This document shows, in pieces, positions 1 to 7,696 of a DNA stretch of 64,000 bases. Source of the stretch: Segetibacter aerophilus (lineage in GTDB: Bacteria; Bacteroidota; Bacteroidia; Chitinophagales; Chitinophagaceae). Each line of letters opens with the position of its first letter. Position 1 is the stretch's first letter. The DNA lies in contig NZ_BJYT01000014.1 in NCBI RefSeq assembly GCF_007991655.1, forward strand, positions 62,001-126,000, in the 5' to 3' direction. The notes below the pieces were generated by a model that was given only the letters and a program-made list of their open reading frames with translations, had not been told where the DNA came from and did no database searches. A program made the translations under genes and the position numbers.

Positions 1-1
1 G

Positions 2-43
2 CTCAACCTGGGCATTAATATCGGTTCGGCCATACTTAATTAG
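2..43 (+). CDS. C-terminal end of an unidentified protein (partial)
   Basis: The first bases read in one frame as LNLGINIGSAILN followed by TAG, and a terminator-like hairpin follows within ten bases. The alternating hydrophobic pattern would suit the last beta strand of an outer-membrane protein, but 13 residues are too few to name a family. The call rests on the hairpin placement and on reading-frame continuity with the window edge. Confidence 0.3.
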   Translation, partial: LNLGINIGSAILN

Positions 44-50
44 TTTGCTA

Positions 51-101
51 AACGCCTTAACGCAAATGCCTTTACAACCGCAAATGTTTAGGCGTTAATT
101 T
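51..101 (+). terminator. Probable rho-independent terminator
   Basis: AACGCCTTAAC at 51-61 can pair with GTTTAGGCGTT at 86-96 with one mismatch, leaving a 24-base loop, followed by AATTTTTG. It would end the gene that runs into the window from the left. The long loop makes it a modest candidate. Confidence 0.4.
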
Positions 102-367
102 TTGAGCCGTGAAATTACATGAAATTGAATTAAAGGCAAGATGGCGATTAAAATTTCCTATAAAATTAGTTGGGAGTTGATTGCGTTAAGAAGCGTTATT
201 TAGACGCGCTGTTCTCAGTTTGCTATTCATTGTTATACAAATAAATTACACTGATCGAGCGGGTAAAACAAATGTGTCGCCGGGGGCCAAAAATATTCTA
301 CCTCTAAAAAAAGAAAGTGTATTCCTAGAAACAATGTTTTTTACAGGCTTTAGCCCTCTACCAAACA
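102..367. other. Intergenic stretch without a recognised gene
   Basis: AT-rich spacer between the partial gene at the left edge and cobA. A 74-codon open frame starting at 220 runs into the cobA 3' end and has no protein-like features, so it is not accepted. No RNA or promoter could be assigned. Confidence 0.5.
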
Positions 368-390
368 TTGTTGTGTCACTCACTTGTACG
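368..390 (+). repeat. Dispersed 20-bp repeat, degenerate copy
   Basis: TTGTTGTGTCACTCACTTGT matches the GTTGCGTCGCACTCTTGTAC family with a few changes. It directly abuts the stop codon of cobA on its 3' side. The copy at 19065 has the same variant core GTTGTGTCACTCACTT. Confidence 0.5.
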
Positions 391-1164
391 TTAGCTTTTC
401 ATAGCAGCATGCTCCACGTTTGCTTTAACGTAGTGTTTATATAAAGAGGGATGGAGGTTGACAACTTCTCCAACCATTATAATCGCCGGGTTAGATAGCC
501 CTTTATATTGTGCCCTGTAATAGATATCATTTACCTTACCTATAACCATCTTTTCATTATCGGTTGTTCCGTCTTGTATGATAGCTACTGGTGTTTCACT
601 CTTACCATGCTCCGCAAAAACTTCCATAATAGCTTCCAGCTTGCTCATAGCCATTAATATGATAACCGTTGCGCTTGATTGAGCTGCCAGCTTTATGTCT
701 GCTGATATCTCTCCTGATTGTGTAGTTCCGGTAGTAACCCAGAAGCTTTCATTTATTCCGCGACAGGTTAACGGTATCATTTGTGATGCAGGTACACCAA
801 GTACACTCGAGATTCCCGGGATTACCTCAACCTCTATTCCTGCTTCGCGTGCAGCGTCGATTTCTTCCATAGCCCGTCCAAATACAAAAGGATCTCCCCC
901 TTTTAATCTAACAACCCTTCCATGCGACATTGCATACTCTATTATAACATTATTTATTTCTTGCTGAGAAAGTGCGTGACAACCAAAACGTTTTCCGACA
1001 AACATTTTTACTGCATCCTGCGAAGCGTATTCAAGCAGCGCATTATTAGCCAACGCATCATACAGGATTACATCCGCATTTTGGATGGCTTTTATTGCCT
1101 TTAAGGTGATTAATTCCGGATCTCCCGGGCCTGCTCCAACTAAAGAAATTAATTGTTCTTTCAT
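391..1164 (-). CDS. cobA: Uroporphyrinogen-III C-methyltransferase
   Basis: It transfers two methyl groups from S-adenosylmethionine to uroporphyrinogen III, giving precorrin-2, the precursor of siroheme. The 257 residues are a single tetrapyrrole methylase domain: VGAGPGDPELITLKA near residue 9, GDPFVFGRA near residue 90 and the PGISSVLGVPA segment near residue 118. The length is normal for a stand-alone SUMT; the dehydrogenase/ferrochelatase half found in fused CysG is absent, so siroheme completion must be encoded elsewhere. The gene is divergent from nirB across 211 bases with two inverted repeats. This placement fits a role in supplying siroheme to NirB. Confidence 0.93.
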   Translation of the reverse strand: MKEQLISLVGAGPGDPELITLKAIKAIQNADVILYDALANNALLEYASQDAVKMFVGKRFGCHALSQQEINNVIIEYAMSHGRVVRLKGGDPFVFGRAMEEIDAAREAGIEVEVIPGISSVLGVPASQMIPLTCRGINESFWVTTGTTQSGEISADIKLAAQSSATVIILMAMSKLEAIMEVFAEHGKSETPVAIIQDGTTDNEKMVIGKVNDIYYRAQYKGLSNPAIIMVGEVVNLHPSLYKHYVKANVEHAAMKS

Positions 1165-1234
1165 ATTAATATTTAAAATATGTTAACTATTTTAAGAAAA
1201 AGAATCAGAAAAAGCACTTTTGTAAATATGAACC

Positions 1235-1253
1235 TTGTAAATTTATGATACAA
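1235..1253. promoter_or_regulatory. Inverted repeat TTGTA-N9-TACAA, possible operator
   Basis: A symmetric TTGTA/TACAA pair with a 9-base spacer lies in the cobA-nirB divergent region. The spacing and symmetry resemble sites of dimeric regulators, including Crp/Fnr-type proteins, but the regulator is not known. Seen directly; function inferred from position. Confidence 0.4.
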
Positions 1254-1274
1254 ATCACGGAAAAGAGTAGAATT

Positions 1275-1302
1275 TGTAATAAAAGTATAAATATTTATTA
1301 CA
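1275..1302. promoter_or_regulatory. Perfect 9-bp inverted repeat upstream of nirB
   Basis: TGTAATAAA at 1275-1283 is followed after 10 bases by its exact complement TTTATTACA at 1294-1302, about 75 bases before the nirB start. No T-run follows, so a protein-binding site is more likely than a terminator. It could control nirB, cobA or both. Confidence 0.45.
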
Positions 1303-1375
1303 TATACTTTTTCTTAATGTTTTAACTGCTTGCCATTCTAATTAGTTTTTAATTCTTAATTAAACACCTAACACT

Positions 1376-3904
1376 ATGAAAATTGTAATCATAGGAAATG
1401 GAATGGTTAGCTACAAATTCTGCGAAAAGCTGGTAGCAAAAACGGACTTACCATCAGCTTTATCTATAACAGTATTTGGTGAGGAAGTCAGACCGGCATA
1501 CGACAGGGTTCACCTCAGCGAATATTTTGCAGGTAAAAGTGCAGAAGAGCTTACCATGGCACCTGCCCAATGGTATGCAGATAATAATATCAGGCTCTAT
1601 CTTGGCGACCCTGTCCAAAGTATAGACAGGCTAAACAAAACAATTCATTCATTTCATGGAATTACAGAATCTTATGATTATTTGGTCTTAGCGACTGGTT
1701 CATCTGCATTTGTTCCCCCCATACCCGGAGTTGAAAAAGAAGGTGTCTTTATATATAGAACAATAGAGGATCTTGAAATGATGACTGAATATGCTAAGAA
1801 AGCAAAAACTGGCGCAGTCATTGGTGGCGGTCTGTTAGGTCTTGAAGCCGCAAAGGCAATGCTTGACTTAGGAATTTGTGATACACAGATAATTGAATTT
1901 GCGCCACGGCTTATGCCGCGTCAAATTGATGATGCGGGTTCTAAAATTCTACAGGCAAAATTGGAAACTCTTGGGCTGAAAATACATACTAATAAAAATA
2001 CCTCTGCTATACTTGGTGATGATTGCATTACCGGAATGCAGTTTGCAGATGAATCTCACATTAGTGTAGACATGCTTGTCATCTCTGCGGGTATAAAGCC
2101 AAGGGACGAGATTGCAAAACTCGCAGGCCTTGAGGTTGGACACCGTGGTGGAATAGTGGTAAATGATCACATGCTAACAAATGACCCGAACATTTTTGCA
2201 ATTGGCGAGTGTGCATTGTACAATGGAATGATTTACGGACTAGTGGCACCGGGATATGAAATGGCGCAGGTAGTTGCAGACTACTTGTTAGCAAAGATTA
2301 ATAATTCCCCTTCGGGGGTTAGGGGCTTCACCGGCTATGACATGAGCACGAAGTTGAAGTTGATTGGGGTAGATGTGGCAAGCTTCGGTGATCCATTTGT
2401 ACCACAAGCTGAATGTCGTACAGTTGTGTTTGAAGACACAATGAAAGGAGTTTACAAACGTATCAACATAACACAAGATGGTAAACACCTTTTAGGGGGA
2501 GTATTGATTGGTGATGCGGAAGCATACAACATGCTTTTGCAAACAACAAAAAATAAGATCGCATTACCACCAAATCCTGAAGATGTTATTCTTGGTTCAA
2601 GAGGTGGTGCAGAGCCTGAAGGCGGGGCAGGCGTGTTAAGCCTTCCTGAAGATGCTTTGATTTGTAGTTGTGAGGCGGTTACTAAAGGTGACATCTGCAA
2701 TGCGGTAACTGAAAAAGGTTGCGAAACTGTAGATTCCATAAAAAAATGTACAAAAGCAGGAACAGGATGCGGCGGTTGTATTCCGATGTTGAAAGACCTG
2801 ATGGTTCATACGATGAAGGCGCAGGGTAAGTACGTGAGAAATGTTCTGTGCGAGCACTTTAGTTATTCAAGGCAGGAGTTGTATGATTTGGTTAAGGTAA
2901 AACAACTGAAATCTTATGATGCTGTATTAGATGAAATAGGACACGGTGACGGTTGTGAAGTCTGTAAACCGGCTGTTGCATCTATCCTTGCAAGCTTGTG
3001 GAATGAGATGATTTTGAAGAAAGGAAATGATACGGCTCAGGATAGTAACGACCGTTACCTGGCAAATATTCAAAAAGGCGGAACTTACTCTGTAGTACCC
3101 CGTATTCCTGGTGGAGAAGTTACTCCTGAGAAATTAATAGTAATTGGACAGGTGGCGCAGAAATATAACCTCTACACAAAAATAACAGGCGGACAGAGGA
3201 TCGATTTATTTGGAGCTCATCTCAATGATCTACCTGCAATCTGGAAAGAATTAATTGAAGCTGGCTTTGAAAGCGGACATGCTTACGGCAAAGCTTTACG
3301 CACTGTGAAGAGCTGTGTTGGCTCTACCTGGTGTCGCTTCGGCTTACACGACAGCGTTAGTTATGCTATAAGAATTGAAGAAAGGTATCGCGGTCTTCGT
3401 GCACCGCATAAAATAAAATCAGCAGTATCAGGTTGTATACGTGAATGTGCCGAAGCACAATCGAAAGACTTTGGAATAATTGCCACTGAAAAAGGCTGGA
3501 ACTTGTATGTATGCGGTAATGGTGGTTCCAAACCTCAACATGCTTTATTACTAGCTACTGATTTAGACAGTGACACTTGTATCAAATACATTGATCGCTT
3601 CCTGATGTTTTATATAAAAACAGCAGATCCTTTATCACGTACTGCTACCTGGTTAAACAAAATGGAAGGGGGAATAGATTACCTAAGAAATGTTGTGGTA
3701 AATGATAGCCTCGGTGTTGCTCAGCAATTGGAAGCTGAAATGCAATTGCTGGTCGACAGTTACGAATGTGAGTGGAAAGCTGTTGTTAACAACCCTGAAC
3801 TACAAAAGAGGTTTTCGCATTTTGTAAATGCACCGGAAGAAAAAGATCCTTCAATAAAGTTTGAACCGTTGAGAGATCAGAAAAAGGCGATGGAGTGGAA
3901 GTAG
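1376..3904 (+). CDS. nirB: Nitrite reductase [NAD(P)H], large subunit
   Basis: It reduces nitrite to ammonium in the cytoplasm using NAD(P)H. The 842 residues show the full family order: an FAD/NAD pyridine nucleotide-disulphide oxidoreductase domain (about 1-400, with GNGMVSYKF and VIGGGLLGLEAA), a BFD-like [2Fe-2S] domain (about 425-475, CSC and CTKAGTGCGGC), a second Cys-bearing linker (about 490-540), then the ferredoxin-like half domain and the siroheme/[4Fe-4S] domain. The four cluster ligands C647, C653, C687 and C691 form the expected C-x5-C...C-x3-C. Residues about 309-317 (NNSPSGVRG) are encoded by a GC-rich palindrome and look like an insertion. It starts the nitrate run and depends on cobA next door for siroheme. 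Confidence 0.95.
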   Translation: MKIVIIGNGMVSYKFCEKLVAKTDLPSALSITVFGEEVRPAYDRVHLSEYFAGKSAEELTMAPAQWYADNNIRLYLGDPVQSIDRLNKTIHSFHGITESYDYLVLATGSSAFVPPIPGVEKEGVFIYRTIEDLEMMTEYAKKAKTGAVIGGGLLGLEAAKAMLDLGICDTQIIEFAPRLMPRQIDDAGSKILQAKLETLGLKIHTNKNTSAILGDDCITGMQFADESHISVDMLVISAGIKPRDEIAKLAGLEVGHRGGIVVNDHMLTNDPNIFAIGECALYNGMIYGLVAPGYEMAQVVADYLLAKINNSPSGVRGFTGYDMSTKLKLIGVDVASFGDPFVPQAECRTVVFEDTMKGVYKRINITQDGKHLLGGVLIGDAEAYNMLLQTTKNKIALPPNPEDVILGSRGGAEPEGGAGVLSLPEDALICSCEAVTKGDICNAVTEKGCETVDSIKKCTKAGTGCGGCIPMLKDLMVHTMKAQGKYVRNVLCEHFSYSRQELYDLVKVKQLKSYDAVLDEIGHGDGCEVCKPAVASILASLWNEMILKKGNDTAQDSNDRYLANIQKGGTYSVVPRIPGGEVTPEKLIVIGQVAQKYNLYTKITGGQRIDLFGAHLNDLPAIWKELIEAGFESGHAYGKALRTVKSCVGSTWCRFGLHDSVSYAIRIEERYRGLRAPHKIKSAVSGCIRECAEAQSKDFGIIATEKGWNLYVCGNGGSKPQHALLLATDLDSDTCIKYIDRFLMFYIKTADPLSRTATWLNKMEGGIDYLRNVVVNDSLGVAQQLEAEMQLLVDSYECEWKAVVNNPELQKRFSHFVNAPEEKDPSIKFEPLRDQKKAMEWK
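2307..2325 (+). repeat. GC-rich palindromic element inside nirB
   Basis: CCCCTTCGGGGGTTAGGGG forms a CCCC-TTC-GGGG hairpin and is translated in frame as part of NSPSGVRG between the FAD domain segments LLAK and FTGYDMSTK. Related elements occur at 7733, 11223 and 11340. The surrounding DNA is AT-rich, so the element stands out. Confidence 0.65.
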
Positions 3905-3923
3905 GGAAAGGTGGAGAGTTCTA

Positions 3924-4018
3924 TTTCACGAAAAGAAAAACCAAAGGGGCAAAGACGCAAAGTACAAGCCCTCTCTTTGCGCCTTAACGTTGTATTCCTT
4001 TTCGTTCTTTGCGTGAAA
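3924..4018. repeat. Imperfect inverted repeat in the nirB-nirD spacer
   Basis: TTTCACG at 3924-3930 is complementary to CGTGAAA at 4012-4018, and GGCAAAG at 3948-3954 to CTTTGCGCC around 3975-3983, giving nested arms of about 40 bases. The CAAAGACGCAAAG text looks repetitive rather than coding. With the 20-bp repeat just after it, this accounts for most of the 349 bases before nirD. Confidence 0.5.
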
Positions 4019-4047
4019 ATATTTATCGCTCAATAGAATTAACACAA

Positions 4048-4067
4048 GTACAAGAGTGCGACGCAAC
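4048..4067 (-). repeat. Dispersed 20-bp repeat, clear copy
   Basis: GTACAAGAGTGCGACGCAAC lies in the nirB-nirD spacer. It has the same sequence as the copy at 33988 and the complement of those at 28064 and 35342. The core TGCGACGCA is nearly palindromic. Confidence 0.7.
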
Positions 4068-4253
4068 CGATGATATAACAGATTTACAAAAAGTCTGGTC
4101 CAAAAGATCCAAACTAATAAAATACTGCTTTCATAATAAATAAATCTCTTTTACCCTAACGATTGTTTGCCTTTGATAGCCTTACGATTAGCTGCTGTAT
4201 GAAGTTTTAGAATGAATGTTACTGCCATAACTCTTCATCAAAATTTCATAAAT

Positions 4254-4640
4254 ATGAGTACTACACTTACCGGAAACATTACCTGGTTTCCTGCATGCAA
4301 CACTTATGACGTACCCGAAAATGGGGGCGTTTGTGTAAAGTATAAACACAAACAGATAGCCCTGTTCAACTTCACCCGCCGTGGAGAATGGTACGCTTCT
4401 CAAAACATGTGTCCTCATCGAATGCAAATGGCACTGAGCCGCGGAATGATCGGATCGTTGGAAGGAGAACCCAAAGTTGCATGCCCATTTCATAAGAAAA
4501 ATTTCTCCTTGGTTGACGGCCACTGCATGAGTGGCGATGATTACAAGATTAAAACATACCCTGTAAAAATTGAAGACAATTTAGTGTACATAGGTGTGTC
4601 TGAAGAAGACAATGAAACGTATGAAACTGTATGCGCATAA
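4254..4640 (+). CDS. nirD: Nitrite reductase [NAD(P)H], small subunit (Rieske type)
   Basis: A Rieske-fold partner of NirB. From the ATG at 4254 it has 128 residues, close to the usual NirD length; an in-frame ATG at 4212 would add 14 residues that do not look like family sequence. The cluster-binding pairs are C53-P-H55 and C77-P-F-H80. A 349-base spacer filled with repeats separates it from nirB, so co-transcription would need read-through, yet the order nirB-nirD is the standard one. A bulged hairpin follows at 4646-4676 before the porin gene. Confidence 0.9.
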   Translation: MSTTLTGNITWFPACNTYDVPENGGVCVKYKHKQIALFNFTRRGEWYASQNMCPHRMQMALSRGMIGSLEGEPKVACPFHKKNFSLVDGHCMSGDDYKIKTYPVKIEDNLVYIGVSEEDNETYETVCA

Positions 4641-4645
4641 ATAAG

Positions 4646-4676
4646 AAGCCCGGACAGGCTGCCACCTGCCGGACTT
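4646..4676 (+). other. Intercistronic hairpin after nirD
   Basis: AAGCCCGGACAGG and CCTGCCGGACTT can form a bulged stem around GCTGCCA. No T-run follows, so it is more likely a processing or stabilising hairpin than a terminator. Confidence 0.35.
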
Positions 4677-4722
4677 AAGTCTTAAATAAATAACGCTCAC
4701 TTAAAACCCAGGTTAAAATTAC

Positions 4723-6075
4723 ATGAAAAAACCTTCATTCATTCCGGTCACGCTTTTGCTCTTATGCACGGCGACCGGAGTTCGAACGAAAGCTCAACTA
4801 TCGATGTCTGCACAGTTGAGAACAAGAACAGAATTAAGAGACGGGCAAGGAGTGCCGTCACCAAAAGGTGCGTGTCCAGCATTTTTTACATCTCAACGTA
4901 CACGGCTAAACGTTGGCTATAATATGTACAGATTGAAGTTCGGTGTAAGCTTGCAGGAAGTACGTGTTTGGGGACAGGACGTATCGACTATCAATCGTAC
5001 AACTACTCCTGACAACAATGGAATGATGTTGCACGAAGCGTGGGCAGAAATGTTTTTGACAGACACAACTGTTAAAAACAAAGCACTAAGCCTAAAGTTA
5101 GGAAGGCAGGAATTGGTGTATGATGACCAGCGATTGATTGGAAACCTCGATTGGTTGCAACAAGGTCGCAGGCATGATGCGGCGGTATTGAAATATGAGA
5201 CTAAGGGCTGGATGCTGCATGTAGCAGGAGCATTTAATCAAAACAAAGAAAATGCATCAGGAACAGTTTATAATAGCAACCCGGCCGGAAATTATACCAG
5301 CAGCACTAATGGCGGCAACATGTATAAAAGCATGCAATTTTTATACGCCGGCAAAAAGCTAAAAAGTGGCAATGCGTCTTTTTTGTTCTTTACCGATCAA
5401 TTTAGCAAATACAGGATGGACACGGTAAACAGCAGTACCGTAAAAACCTTTGAACAGGGTAGTTGGGGCAGGGCAACAACTGGCTTCTACCTAAATAATA
5501 CTTTTGATAAAGTTGGGGTTACTGCATCTGCTTACTACCAATTTGGCAAGACGGCTACAGCTCAGAAATTAAGTGCGATATTATTAAGTGGAACTTTTCA
5601 ATATGCTTTTAATAAAAAGGTTAACGCTGCTGCCGGTGTTGATTATACATCCGGCGGTTCCAAAGGTGCTACCAGCAATACCTTCGATCCTTTATACGGA
5701 ACACCTCATAAATTATGGGGATTGATGGACTACTTCTACGCAGCCAACCCTTTCGGTAAAGGCGGTTTAACAGATTACTATATAAAAGCAAAATATAAAA
5801 CATCTGACAAATTTTTGCTCTCTACAGACCTTCATCAATTCAACAGCGCAGCCAGCATTCGCACCGGTGATAATCAAAGAAATTTCGGACAGGAAATAGA
5901 CATGGTAGGTAATTATTCTCTTACAAAACAAATAACCATCGAGGGTGGATATGCACACTTCTTTGCAACTCCGCTTCTTACTTCTGCGGCTGTTAAAAAC
6001 GTAGCAAACGCTCAGGCAAATAATAACTGGGCTTATGTGATGATTAACATCAAACCAGACTTCCTCTTCAAATAA
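4723..6075 (+). CDS. Outer-membrane beta-barrel protein, alginate-export/porin family
   Basis: The 450-residue protein starts with a signal peptide (MKKPSFIPVTLLLLCTATG, cleavage probably near KAQ) and continues as alternating beta-strand sequence ending in an aromatic residue region, as outer-membrane barrels do. Segments such as GRQELVYDDQRLIGNLDW and the spacing of Gly/Tyr/Asn match the alginate-export-type porins that Bacteroidota often place in nitrate clusters. Its position between nirD and narK suggests that it admits nitrate or nitrite to the periplasm. Family assignment is by recognition; the substrate is inferred only from neighbours. Confidence 0.75.
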   Translation: MKKPSFIPVTLLLLCTATGVRTKAQLSMSAQLRTRTELRDGQGVPSPKGACPAFFTSQRTRLNVGYNMYRLKFGVSLQEVRVWGQDVSTINRTTTPDNNGMMLHEAWAEMFLTDTTVKNKALSLKLGRQELVYDDQRLIGNLDWLQQGRRHDAAVLKYETKGWMLHVAGAFNQNKENASGTVYNSNPAGNYTSSTNGGNMYKSMQFLYAGKKLKSGNASFLFFTDQFSKYRMDTVNSSTVKTFEQGSWGRATTGFYLNNTFDKVGVTASAYYQFGKTATAQKLSAILLSGTFQYAFNKKVNAAAGVDYTSGGSKGATSNTFDPLYGTPHKLWGLMDYFYAANPFGKGGLTDYYIKAKYKTSDKFLLSTDLHQFNSAASIRTGDNQRNFGQEIDMVGNYSLTKQITIEGGYAHFFATPLLTSAAVKNVANAQANNNWAYVMINIKPDFLFK

Positions 6076-6130
6076 TACAAACGGGTTGCCTGCCAGCAAA
6101 ATCAATTTATCACCCGTAATACAACTTCTT

Positions 6131-7444
6131 ATGTCTCTTCCAACATCTCAACAGCCACTAACCAAACTAAATGTTTTTAGCTTGAAAGGCATACAAATGC
6201 AAAGTTTTCACACAACATGGCTCATGTTCTTTGTGTGTTTCTTTGGCTGGTTCGGTCTGGCTCCTTTAATGCCGACCATTCGCGAAAACCTTCACCTTAC
6301 AAAAGGCCAGGTCGGAAATCTCATTATCGTTTCAGTTTCATCAACCATCATTGCCCGTCTCATTATTGGCAAGCTTTGCGATAGCTGGGGACCGCGAAAG
6401 ACTGCTGTCCGTTTATTGCTTCTCGGTTCGTTGCCGGTATTTTTTGTAGGCCTTGCAAAAGATTATACAACCTTCCTTTTGTTTCGTGCTGCTATAGGTA
6501 TCATCGGTGCTTCATTCGTCATCACGCAGTTTCATACCTCTATGATGTTTGCATCAAACATTAAAGGAACAGCCAATGCAGTTGCAGGCGGTTGGGGTAA
6601 TTTGGGTGGTGGAGTCACCAATATTGTAATGCCATTGATTTTTGCATCCATAGTAGGAATGGGTTTTACAAAAGGCGAAGCGTGGAGATACGCGATGATA
6701 GTTCCGGGAGTAATGATGGTAATCGTCGCGTTCTTATACCAGAGGTTTACAAAAGATACTCCACAAGGAAACTTTGAAGAAATTGGAAGAACTAAAAAAG
6801 TAAGTGAAAAAACCGATTGGTCTGTTTTGAAAGACTGGAGAATTTGGGCACTGACTGCTGCTTATGCAATGTGCTTCGGGATGGAAATCACTTTCGATAA
6901 CGTTGCCTCGCTTCACTTTGTTGATACGTTCAAATTGTCTCAGTCAAATGCAGGTTTTTGGGCAGGAATTTTTGGTTTGATGAATTTATTTGCCCGTGCA
7001 CTTGGCGGTATTGTCTCGGACAAAACGGGTAAAAGATTTGGCATGCGTGGAAAAGGATTATTGCTTGCAATTGTGTTGTTGCTTGAAGGTCTCGGCCTCA
7101 TCCTTTTTGCCCAGGCTGGTTCACTTGTATTTGCGATCGTTAGCATGTTAAGTTTCGCCCTTTTCCTTAAAATGGCCAATGGCGCTACTTACGGAATTGT
7201 TCCTTTCATCGATGAAAAAAATGTAGGTCTGGTTAGTGGTATTGTTGGTGCCGGCGGTAACCTAGGTGGTATGATGTTCGGCTTCCTGTTTAAGTCTTCA
7301 ACCATTTCATATGCGCAGGCTTTTACCTACATCGGGTATATCGTAATTGCTGTTTCGGCTGTTGTTTTTGTAACAAGATTTGTTGGTAAGAAAGAGGCTG
7401 TTGCCGAAGAAGTGTTGCTGGGACGTGAAGTTGCGGTGGCCTAG
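6131..7444 (+). CDS. narK: Nitrate/nitrite transporter, MFS NarK family
   Basis: An inner-membrane major facilitator of about 12 transmembrane segments. Both nitrate signature loops are visible: GGWGNLGGGVTNIVMP in the first half and GAGGNLGGMMFGFLF in the second. The MFS motif between segments 2 and 3 reads GKLCDSWGPRKT. The ATG at 6131 gives 437 residues; an upstream in-frame ATG at 6086 would add 15 residues of no clear use. It begins within about 60 bases of the porin gene and precedes the nitrate reductase, so nitrate uptake for assimilation is the likely job; export of nitrite is possible for this family. Confidence 0.9.
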   Translation: MSLPTSQQPLTKLNVFSLKGIQMQSFHTTWLMFFVCFFGWFGLAPLMPTIRENLHLTKGQVGNLIIVSVSSTIIARLIIGKLCDSWGPRKTAVRLLLLGSLPVFFVGLAKDYTTFLLFRAAIGIIGASFVITQFHTSMMFASNIKGTANAVAGGWGNLGGGVTNIVMPLIFASIVGMGFTKGEAWRYAMIVPGVMMVIVAFLYQRFTKDTPQGNFEEIGRTKKVSEKTDWSVLKDWRIWALTAAYAMCFGMEITFDNVASLHFVDTFKLSQSNAGFWAGIFGLMNLFARALGGIVSDKTGKRFGMRGKGLLLAIVLLLEGLGLILFAQAGSLVFAIVSMLSFALFLKMANGATYGIVPFIDEKNVGLVSGIVGAGGNLGGMMFGFLFKSSTISYAQAFTYIGYIVIAVSAVVFVTRFVGKKEAVAEEVLLGREVAVA

Positions 7445-7446
7445 TT

Positions 7447-7680
7447 GTCTGAACCACGATTTAGAGGGATCTTTTGGATTTTGAGGAAATGTCTGAACCG
7501 GGATAATGGGATGAATGGGAATTGTGGGATTATCTGAACCATAATTTGAAGCCATTAAATGGATTTTGAAGAAAAAGTAAATGTGCTAAAATATCCCTTA
7601 ATCCAAAAAATCCAGATCAAGGTTCAGACTAAAATTATCCTTATCCCACCTATCCCAAAAATCTCACCCATCCCAGTTCT
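7447..7680. repeat. Tandem 42-bp repeats with an inverted partner
   Basis: GTCTGAACC recurs at 7447, 7491 and (as ATCTGAACC) 7532, a spacing of 41-44 bases, and its complement GGTTCAGAC lies at 7621-7629. The left half is rich in GGGAT/TGGGA words and the right half in their complements ATCCC/TCCCA, so the whole 230-base narK-nasA spacer can fold back on itself. No gene is seen in it. Confidence 0.6.
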
Positions 7681-7696
7681 AATAGAAAATTGACGA

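Noticed and set aside
220-444. 74-codon open frame at the left end
   Set aside because: It overlaps the 3' end of cobA on the other strand, and has no family-like or signal sequence.
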